Source of the DNA: Lasioglossum baleicum
Lineage: Eukaryota > Arthropoda > Insecta > Hymenoptera > Halictidae
DNA: 64,000 nucleotides
Reading direction: 5' to 3'
NCBI RefSeq assembly: GCF_051020765.1
Contig: NC_134946.1
Coordinates: 4,205,239-4,269,238 of the forward strand
Shown here: positions 47,011-56,128 of the stretch, piece by piece
How positions within the stretch are numbered: the first letter of the stretch is position 1
Layout: every line of letters starts with the position of its first letter
Notes under the pieces: model-generated
The model's input: the letters and a program-made list of their open reading frames with translations, nothing else
Database searches by the model: none
Told to the model about the DNA's origin: nothing
Translations under genes and position numbers: made by a program

Positions 47011-48311
47011 CAGGGTGCGCCATCTCGAGCTTCGGTATGGAAATATTGAATAACTTCGGCAACTAGTGAAAGTGAATGTTTGTTATTGTTTTTTTATTTA
47101 ATTTAATCCTTTACAATTTGTTTCAACTATACTTAGAACACAACATCCAACAAATGACCACCTTTACGAGCCACACAAAATTGTGCTCTTTTTTTCGAAT
47201 TTTCCATTACTTTGGCCAGCATTTCGGGCGATATTGCCTCTATTTCAGCTCGAATGTTGGTCTTGAGCGCTTCCAATGTCGTGGGCTTGTTGGCGTATAC
47301 TTTACTTTTTAAATAACCCCACAAAAAAAAGTCCGGCGGCGTCAAATCCGGCGATCTTGGAGGCCACTCAATATCGCCACCTTTCGACATCAAACGGCCG
47401 GGGAATTTTCGCTTCAAAAAGTTCATTGTTTTGATCGCCGTGTGGCATGGGGCGCCGTCTTGTTGAAACCAGAAGTTCAATAAATTTTTTTCGCGCATTT
47501 TTGGAATCACATAGTGCGCCAAAATCCACCGATAACGGTCGCCATCGACGGTTTCGCCTTCACGAAAGAAAAATGGTCCGATGATGGTTTTGGTGCTAAC
47601 GCCGGCCCAAACAGTGACTTTCTGGTCATGCAATGGCTTCTCGTGGATAATGTGAGGATTGTCTGTGCCCCAGAATCGACAATTTTGTTTGTTCACTCCG
47701 CCAGAGAGATGGAAATGGGCCTCGTCCGTGAACAAAATTTGATTCCAAAACTCGGAATCAACCTCGGCCATTCGAACCACGCTTTTTCCGTATTCCAAGC
47801 GACGGGGCTCGTCTGTAGGCAATAATCGTTGAGTTATTTGCACTTTGTAAGGAAACATGTGAAGATCTTCCTTCAAAATCCTCCTAAGAGTGGTTCCTTT
47901 GATGTTTAGCTGCTGGGCACGGTGACGATACGACAGATTTGGGCTTTCATAAACACTCTGCTTGACAGTTTCAACAATTTCATTAGAGCGTCTTTTACGA
48001 ACTGACACGCGTTGATGATTTCCCACAGACCCCGATTCTTCGAAATTTTTAGTCAGATTACGTATGGTGTTATCAGAAGGCACTTTACGACCGCGGTATT
48101 TTCGACGGTATGCACGTTGAGCAAGCACAATTGAACGACTATTTTCCAAATACATGGTCACAATTTCCGCGCGTTCTTTACATGTAAAGTTATTCATGGT
48201 CAGAATTGTACTGAAATGACGTTTCGAAATTGTTTTTTCTCAAGTCATACCGCCAATGTATAACAAAGTTATTCAATATTTCCATACCGAAGCTCGAGAT
48301 GGCGCACCCTG
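47011..48311 (-). mobile_element. Intact mariner/Tc1-superfamily element, DD41D type
   Basis: Its terminal inverted repeats are identical over about 46 bp, beginning CAGGGTGCGCCATCTCGAGC at each end, with TA on both sides (47009-47010, 48312-48313). The element is 1301 bp, a standard mariner length, and is almost filled by one open reading frame. The paralogous site downstream of gene D (about 40487) is uninterrupted and retains a single TA. Perfect ends plus an open transposase show recent insertion and possible current activity. Confidence 0.92.
47133..48197 (-). CDS. mariner-type transposase, DD41D, 354 aa
   Basis: This nuclear cut-and-paste transposase has a full-length uninterrupted frame. 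The N-terminal third has two helix-turn-helix units (AEIVTMYLENSRSIVLAQRA and SYRHRAQQLNIKGTTLRRIL). The catalytic triad is Asp in LFTDEAHFHLSG, Asp in FQQDGAPCHTA, and Asp in SPDLTPPDFFLWGYLK, with 41 residues between the second and third. DD41D distinguishes it from classic mariner (DD34D) and Tc1 (DD34E). The 3' end reads KGGHLLDVVF. The coding region lies wholly within matching terminal repeats. It resembles the rosa-type group known from insects, though the group assignment is from spacing only. Confidence 0.92.
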   Translation of the reverse strand: MNNFTCKERAEIVTMYLENSRSIVLAQRAYRRKYRGRKVPSDNTIRNLTKNFEESGSVGNHQRVSVRKRRSNEIVETVKQSVYESPNLSYRHRAQQLNIKGTTLRRILKEDLHMFPYKVQITQRLLPTDEPRRLEYGKSVVRMAEVDSEFWNQILFTDEAHFHLSGGVNKQNCRFWGTDNPHIIHEKPLHDQKVTVWAGVSTKTIIGPFFFREGETVDGDRYRWILAHYVIPKMREKNLLNFWFQQDGAPCHTAIKTMNFLKRKFPGRLMSKGGDIEWPPRSPDLTPPDFFLWGYLKSKVYANKPTTLEALKTNIRAEIEAISPEMLAKVMENSKKRAQFCVARKGGHLLDVVF

Positions 48312-48812
48312 TACTATGCAATTTTCTGATGTTTCAACTTGCAATAATTCTACAAAGTTTAGTTGGACTAATCTTTTGGTTACATATGGCGTTTATCAAA
48401 GGTCTTTATTATAATTACTATAGGTAAGTATACATACCGATTAACTATAGGAATACCTATTATCACAGGTACTTATACTCTATCGCCTGGTCTGAACTTT
48501 TCCTGTATGTTTCGCTGTTGAAATAAATTGAAAAACTTGTTTTTACATTTTTCTCCAGGTAAGAATGAAATGACTACACCACAATTTTTTATTTGCATTT
48601 ATATTTAAACATTAAGGAACAAAAAGTCATTGTTAATGAATTATTTTCTTGGGATATTAAAACAATATGTCATCCTATCATTTGACGTATATAACTTTTG
48701 AAGAAAGCATACTGCGTCTTCCTAGGTCTGAACATTTGTGAACTGGTAGGACGTTTACTTTCCAATACTTTATAGCAACAAGAATTTCTGGCTGAGCAAG
48801 CTCAAACGATCT

Positions 48813-50750
48813 TTAGGTGGTGATCTTCAATCCCCAATCTTCTTTGATCATGTCTGCAGCCTTTTCAGCTATCATAATAGTTGGGGCATTTGTATTTCCG
48901 GAGACGATATTCGGCATAATCGATGCATCTATCACTCGTAGTCTCTTAATCCCGTGTACTCTAAGTCTGGAGTCCACGACAGCCATCTTGTCGGACGCTG
49001 GACCCATCTTGCAAGTCCCACACGGATGATAAATCGTCATTGTGTAGAATCTCGCGAAGCATTTCCAGTAATCGATTGATGGAAATTCGAAAGAGGAGCA
49101 TTCTGGGATTCGATTCGGATTCGCTGTAGCATTTAGGCGTTTCATAGTTGGGGTCTGGCTGAGCTTATATATGAAGTCCGCACCTTCTGCCTATAATGAT
49201 GAAAAAAATCATTTTTCTTAATATACTAATGAACTGGAACCGCTCAATCAAAAGTTCGTCCTCCAAAATATTCTGAAAGTCAACTGACAATCTTGTAAGT
49301 ACAAAACAATACAATGGATGAAAATTACTGACCAAAACGTCAAGATCATGTGGATCCTGAAAGTAATTGGGAACGATGATCGGATGCTCGTTCAAGTTCT
49401 TCGAGCGTAACTTAACGAACCCTCTGCTACGAGGATTCAACACAAGCGGAATGCCGCCGACTGAACGTGCGTACTCGATGTTTCCGTACATATTCGTGTA
49501 GAAATCATCCGACACGCCCATAATATGCTTTAAGACAAGACCTCCGTCGGAAGCGTCTGTTAGAGTATTCCAGAATATCTGTACGTCAGGATGATCCTCT
49601 GTCTTGTTGGCATACCTGAAACAATATTTATTTTCCGTATTATGAACAAGCTCTACCCTTTCTTTTATTAATGATATCATTTTACTCTATCGCTTTCAAC
49701 AATACTTCTTCTCCGTAATTTAGATGAAACCAGATTTTTAAGATTAAATTTGTTTTGGAACTTGTTAGCCTAGTTTGAAAAATCCGACAGAAATACCAGT
49801 TGATAATAGTAATAATACACAGCTACTAGAACAATATAAATGTGGTCATCTGATATCTTCAATATAAAATCAGCAATTTTAAGTTTACGGAATTTAAAAA
49901 GAAATCTATTTTGCAGTGAAAAATACAGAAAAAAAATTAACAGTCGTGTAGTGCACTAATTTTTTCGTATTGTTTTGTTAAGTAAAACGTAAGAAGCAGA
50001 GCATTCACCCTATAACAGCCCTTGTGATGGGTTTACAGACTTGAAACATGCTGCAGAAGGATTTCTTAATTAGCGGCCCTATCGAATGGTATGAAGTAAG
50101 ATGAATTTTTGTTTTGCGGACACATTTGACGCCATTATCCCCGTTTCACACTTGAGCGGATGTTGTTTTTACAGTCAAGCGGTACGTCCGCAGTCGTCGT
50201 GTATCTCATTGAAAATATAATCATGGAAAATAGATATCACATTCAAATTACATTAGTTACACGCACCCTACAAGGAGTGCCAGTATTTGAAAGTATGATT
50301 CGATTTTTATCTGGCATAAGAAAATTGTGGCAAAACAAGTTGAGATGCCTATCTGCAGAAGTAATTGACTTATTAGCAACGCCAAGAATAAATAGGGATA
50401 CACACTAGAGATCTCGATTTCACGTGTATCTGAAATACACGTGTACACGTGTAGTTCGGATGTTCGTGTTGAAGTTCGTGTAAAGTTTACTCCACGTATA
50501 CACGTGTACTTCGATACACGTGTACACGTGTATTTAGGTACACGTGTACACGTGTATTTAGCTACACGTGTACACGTGAATTGAAATACACGAATACACG
50601 TATCGAAATGTATAATTTCACATGTATTAACCCATCTTTCTATTATATAAAATAGTTCTGTAGTTCTGTCACGCAAAAACTCCGACCGGCGAAGCTTTCT
50701 GATGGGAACCCTAAATTGAGCGACGTGACAATGTGTATTTTTCAGAGAGA

Positions 50751-50791
<41 letters not shown>

Positions 50792-53700
50792 TACGAGAGA
50801 AATAGAGCGCGATATTGTATAGCGATAGAGAGAGCAAAATTGTAACCATAATGCTTCTTATTTTCACCTGCAACTCAGTAAATAAGTCTCATGAACAATT
50901 TACATATCTAAATATTCTGATATTAATGACGAAATAACATATGGGATACTAGGGGGCTCTGCCCCCTGTTCGCTTCGCTCACCAATCCCCGCGGCGCCTC
51001 ACTCTTACCATCTTGCTCTCTCTATCGCTATACAATATCGCGCTCTATTTCTCTTGTACACACACACACTCTCTCTCTCTCTCTCTCTCTCACTGAAAAA
51101 TACATATTGTCACGTTGCTCAATTTAGGGTTCCCATCAGAAAGCTTCGCCGGTCGGAGTTTTTGCGTGACAGAACTACAGAACTATTTTATATAATAGAA
51201 AGATGGGTTAATACATGTGAAATTATACATTTCGATACGTGTATTCGTGTATTTCAATCCACGTGTACACGTGCACCTAAATACACGTGTACACGTGTAT
51301 CGAAGTACACGTGTACACGTGGAGTAAACTTTACACGAACTCAAACACGTGTATATTCGTTATACGTGTACACGTGTACACGTGAATTTTCAATACACGT
51401 TCAGATTCGTGATCTCTAATACACACACACACACACACACACACAAGAAATACCTGAAGCATCCAGTGAAGATTTCGAATCTGCCGATGACGACAGTGAC
51501 GAAAATTGAAATTACTCTTTAACTGATTTCATTACTAGACTGATTCAATGAACGCAATTTAACGAATGCTTCATACCTCCATTGCAAATATTGCCATATT
51601 CGAATCCACCTTCCTGTTCCATCAAATTTTTCAATTCAAATTCGTAATCAGAGATCGTATTACCAATTTTTATAAAAATCAAATCATTTCTTCAAATACC
51701 CGTCCGGCACATTGGATCGGCCATTTTGTTTTTCGAAATTCTAAGTTCATATTCGTAATCAGCGACCTTGAAAACATTACATCACTTTTCAATTTAATCC
51801 CGGAACGTCTTGAGGTTTTGGCCACGTTTTCGGGTTTTGGGACCATTGTGGGAGGTCAGCTCAAGTGTGAAATATTTATTCATTACTGCATCAAGGTACT
51901 TACTTGGTATTAATAAACGCCATTCCCTCACAAACAGGATTGTCGTATATGGGTCCTGTGCGATTTATAGCGAATTCCAAAGCAGTTTTCACAGTTGCCA
52001 TCTTCGGCAGAATGAAAGTAAAGTGTTCTTTGTCCGGATAATTCTCTGGCGGGTTTATTAAGTAAGTCAAACCACCAATCGCAACGTGATCCTGAAGATT
52101 TTCACCAACGCCGGGTACATCGTGAACAGTATCCACCCCTATCTCATTTAAATGATCTTTTGGACCGACACCAGATAACATCAACAATTGTGGCGATTGT
52201 ATAGCACCAGCGGATAGAATGACCTCGCGGTTTGCTTTGACCGTACGGCGCACTAAGCCAGATATAAATTGGACACCGTATGCCGTCTTTGAATTAGAGT
52301 CTGCAAAAATGATCTACAGTTACATTTTCTGCTGGATATTTTCGGTAAAAATAAAATTAGTAGGGGTGTGCGAGATCCCGGTCGGGACGGGAATTTCTCA
52401 CTGGATCGGGACGGAATGCCGAAAGTATCGGAATTCCCGAAAATATCTGTGATTCCCGACATTTTAAAGATTCTCCATACTTCCAATAATTACAAGAATC
52501 TGAAAGCCATTGTGTTCTTGAAGACTACATATCTGATTAGTCGGGAATGTTTATGTTAGTAATATTGTAGAAAGTAATTGCGATTAACGATACTTTCAGG
52601 AATCCCAAATATTATCCTATATCCCGTACATTGTCGGGAATCCCGAAAATTCTCGGGAATCCTGTATATTGTCGGGAATCCCGAATCTCCGCGGGATCCC
52701 GTATATTTTCGGGAATCTCGCACAGCCCTAAAAATTAGTATTCTTAGTTCTAAATAAAAGAATTCCACCACGCTTTCATTTTAATTAAATCTGAATTAAA
52801 ATTGATATTTTAGAATATTATATAAATAGAAATGATTATAAACAAAGAGGATCAAAGGTAGGCACAGCACAACAAAATTAAAATTAATTTCCAGTAAACA
52901 CGAATCAGAAAATTAGTATTTTGAAAGTTATTTAAAGAATTCCAAAATTAATTATCTGCACTTACCTATCAGTATCTTCTCCGCACGCGAATCTACGCTC
53001 ACATGCAGATTTTCTCTTTTCGAAGCGGACCGAAGGAAAGCTTTCGCAGTGCTGCATCGCAAACCGTCTCTCAGAGTACCGTGGGAATAAGTGAATCCGG
53101 TTTGAGTGGCTTCATTGACATCCACGACATTGTATCCTATATCTTTACCAGCCTGCATTATATAATCGATCACAGGAGTTCGGTATTTGAAATGCTCGAC
53201 AGTTAAGTATCCACCGGTGTGATGATAAGGAGAATTCTTGTACTGTTCTATCCTCATGTCTTCCGACTTCTTGAAGTAAGGCAACACACTCGTGTAATTC
53301 CAGCCTGGGTTTCCCAGCTCTTCCCAGTGGTCGTAGTCTTTCTTGTTGCCACGAACATATAGAATCGCGTTCAGCACACTGCTCCCTCCGAGAACCTGGA
53401 GTATTTTCAAAAATTTCGAAGTGATTAGTACATTAGAAATCCCTTTAGTGAACGAAATTGCAGTGAATATCCAATTATACCGGGAGCCTCATTTTAGGCC
53501 GTTATTAGACTAGGCCACTGGTGGGCAACTTGGTGGCGCAACTTGGTGGCGCCACCGAATTGAAGAGCTTTTATGAATCGGTAACTGGTGGTACCACCAA
53601 GCGTTCATTCCCGCTGTCGATGTAACGCTGTGTCGTGTTCTTATGTATTTTACGATAAATGTGGTGGTAATTTGTACGTCAATTGTTCATGTTTTCGCGA

Positions 53701-54402
53701 TGCTGGTGGCGCAACTTGGTGGCTTTGTCTAATAGGCTACATTCAAATCAATACCCCGGCTGGTGGAGGCGCCACCAAATGTTGCCCGGCCGGTTGCCGA
53801 TGCCGTCCACCAGATCGGCAACTATTTTTGGTGGCTCCACCAGTTACCGTAGTCTAATAGGTTACATTTGTTTCAATGCCCCACGACGTGCTGAGCCACT
53901 GGTGGCGCAACTCGGTTGCGCCACCAGTGGCCTAGTCTAATAACGGCCTTAGATTCGCCGGACAAATCTCTGCTCGCCACATTATCAATTGTTTTACCTT
54001 GCCACGTGGCCAGTTGCACCGGTGCCCATTCATCGCTTGACAAGAATTAACCGACGGCTCAGTTTTAAACTGCCAATCCCAAGGAGACAATTGCATATTC
54101 GCAAGGAACAGAGGTCCGTCTGAAAGAACAGGTTCATCCGTGCCAGCTTCCAGCAGTAACACCGACCAGTTTCCATTCTCTGACAGTCGGTTGGCCAGCA
54201 CTGAGCCAGCTGATCCAGCTCCGATCACCACGAAATCATACTCATCTTTCAAATCGAACAATGTCACAGGTTTCACTCTGTGTTCAACATCCACGATGTC
54301 TTGTCTGAAGGTTCTCATCAACACTTCTACTAAAAGTACATAACCCAGTATAGCTGCGCGCCCGGCTGCTATCCTAAGCGCAGTGGCTATAACACTGTTC
54401 AT
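48813..54402 (-). CDS. GMC oxidoreductase, glucose dehydrogenase-like (gene E)
   Basis: Exons 54402-53998, 53395-52966, 52300-51904, 49615-49329 and 49186-48813 give 630 aa with phases 0, 1, 2 and 1. The start Met is the first possible in frame (MNSVIATALRIAAG). Motifs: N-terminal hydrophobic segment, GAGSAGSVLANRLSE (FAD), RGKVLGGSSVLNA, ILSAGAIQSPQLL, catalytic His in HPCGTCKMG, paired Asn in GNTNAPT, end EDWGLKITT. The gene is intact. It is a mosaic: ends and flanks are D-like, while the 3' part of exon 2, the following intron and part of exon 3 are C-like. Three introns carry transposons. The substrate is unknown. A role in cuticle, defence or pheromone oxidation is possible for the family but not shown here. 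Confidence 0.9.
50406..51418. mobile_element. hAT foldback element filled with ACACGTGT (E-box) motifs
   Basis: The termini TAGAGATC and GATCTCTA are flanked by an exact 8-bp duplication ATACACAC (50398-50405, 51419-51426). Both arms carry arrays of ACACGTGTACACGTGTA, with about ten CACGTG hexamers in the left arm and nine in the right. A GA/CT microsatellite and a GC-rich GGGGGCTCTGCCCCC hairpin lie in the centre. No transposase. The frames reading through the arms are artefacts of the repeats. Confidence 0.87.
50746..50788. repeat. GA microsatellite
   Basis: A GA dinucleotide run inside the left arm of the hAT foldback. A CT run at about 51067-51092 mirrors it in the right arm. Confidence 0.85.
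52361..52730. mobile_element. hAT MITE filled with CGGGAATCCCG motifs (gene E copy)
   Basis: Same termini (TAGGGGTGTGCGAGA), same 8-bp duplication AAAATTAG (52353-52360, 52731-52738) and same insertion base as in gene C. It is slightly shorter than the C copy through a small deletion near the left end. It occupies the intron between exons 2 and 3 and is part of the C-like tract of gene E. Confidence 0.88.
53497..53948. mobile_element. Harbinger-type MITE, copy 1 (452 bp)
   Basis: The ends GGCCGTTATTAGACTAGGCC and its inverse are flanked by TTA (53494-53496, 53949-53951). The homologous intron of gene D has the empty site with one TTA (about 44529). The 3-bp TWA duplication and GGC terminus fit PIF/Harbinger. 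The interior carries TGGTGGCGC / GCGCCACCA palindromes. A near-identical 452-bp copy is at 57381. Confidence 0.88.
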
Positions 54403-54840
54403 CTCGTTCGATTTACTGCAAAAGAGTGGTTTGCGTAAGGGTCATTCTATGCCAAATCGATCACTTTTTGATGTCAACCTCGTCGATTTTGTTCTAAATG
54501 AAATATGTTATAGTCTGTGTGAAATTAGGCGATGTTTAAGTCATCGTTATGCCGGTTTCGAATTTTTATAGAAATGACAGGCCTTCGAAATTTGCAATTT
54601 TTTTGCCATTTTGGCGACAACGGGCCTCACTTAGGCATTGTTATCTCAGGAACTGTTGGTCTGATTGAGCTACATTTGTTTTGTTTTATTCGGAAAGGAT
54701 GGGGCTATTATAAAAGAATTTTTTCAACCTGGACAAATTCTTTTTGTTACGTTTGCTTCGATGAGGTGCCGGAACGATTTAAATTGTGAAAAAATATGGT
54801 TAAATTCCCTGACGTTTCCACTTCAAATAGCCCTTGTAAT
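54403..54840. promoter_or_regulatory. Conserved upstream region of gene E
   Basis: This is nearly identical to the region upstream of gene D, with few substitutions and small indels, up to about 54740, and weaker similarity beyond. It should include the promoter. Shared blocks include CAAATCGATCACTTTTTGA and GAAATGACAGGCCTTCGAAA. Confidence 0.45.
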
Positions 54841-56128
54841 CGATTGCGATTTGAAAATTTAGGAAATTGAGGAATCTAGAGTCAGTTCCAGTCGAGGTAG
54901 ACGACGCATTCAGACAGTTCATTGCAGATAGACTCACACCGACACACAGTGTGTCGAGTATATGGGAATTCGGGAAAAAAGTCATACACTCTTAAACTAT
55001 GCAATTTTCGAGTAAGCTACCTTAATACTTTTTGTAATAAAATGCAAAGACGAATCGATTGGTATATAAAAAAAAAATTCTTCTAATTATTAAAAAAAAA
55101 ATTTTTTTTTCAATCGCGACAACTTTGTTTTTTATATTTTTTTTTATTGAGTTACTATCGATGGACTTGTTGAAGTCGTCATTGTTCCACGACGGAACAT
55201 ATTATATTAATAATACGCATAAACTAAATGATATACATATAATACAACACACAATAACAAAAATACTATTACAGAATATTATAAATATAATATGTCGAAT
55301 AAAAATAAATACTGTAGTAAATGAATTTACAGATTATTAATACCTTGGACGCGTTTGCGATTGACTATGTTCGGCTTCAGTTTCACGTCTGATGCTTTTG
55401 ACCACGACGGCTATCGTATAAACAATTGAAAATAATGGACTGTATATTTAGAATAACATAATGAGTAAACATATTGTCTTATCGTTTCGCGCGGACTCCA
55501 ATATGAAAAACTCTTCAAACAAAAGTTGTAATATGTAAGGAGGTGAATATAGTATCGGAGAAAAGAATTTTTTCAAAGTCATTCTTTTCAAGTTTTCAAG
55601 ATCACGGATGTTTTTTCTATCAACAACTGTTTATGCTATATATGGATTTTTAAAGAGAAAAGAAGACAAATTCAACGATATATCATAACGTGCCTATTTA
55701 TGTCAAGATTTAAAATATTCAAAAATTTTCAAATTTGATGCGCGCCCTTTCCCCATGATCCAATCGGCCCAAATTTTTTCCAAATCATTTTCTCAACATT
55801 TGTCACAACGCTGGGTGGTTAGACCAAAAAAATTTTTAGTCAAAAAATAAGGTCCACCTAATATACATAGATTTATGACACAGTTCTACGAAAAATTTCT
55901 AACTGTAAAAAAAGTAATTATTTAACGATTTATATCATGGACACATAAGAAGTAAGTATTAGATTATTTCTGATCTGTGTATATATGTGTTTACTCTATC
56001 GTACACTGTATTAAATAAGTTATTATAAAATTACAGACGTATTCTATGTAATTGTACTTATAGATAGCAATTTATATTTAATGTAAGATCAATTATGTCA
56101 TAATTATCAAGTATTCAAGGTCGTCTTC
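54841..56128. other. Gene-free interval between gene E and the P450
   Basis: AT-rich, with no convincing exon. It should contain the P450 3' UTR just left of 56129. Confidence 0.4.

Larger units (their letters stand above)
50144..51872 (+). mobile_element. Unclassified DNA transposon relic in gene E intron
   Basis: The inverted ends TTTCACACTTGAGC and GCTCAAGTGTGAAA are 1.7 kb apart, and the matching D intron lacks the block (near 43320). The plus strand keeps pieces of an open frame: 50160-50397 (ending SAEVIDLLATPRINRDT) and, after the nested hAT insertion, an acidic tail EASSEDFESADDDSDEN stopping at about 51510. The tail suggests the C-terminus of a transposase that I cannot place. A 1-kb hAT element (50406-51418) is nested in it. 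Confidence 0.55.

Noticed and set aside
50257..51419. Frames with repeated TCTRVSKYTCTRV-like residues on both strands
   Set aside because: They are translations of the ACACGTGT palindrome array in the hAT foldback, not proteins.
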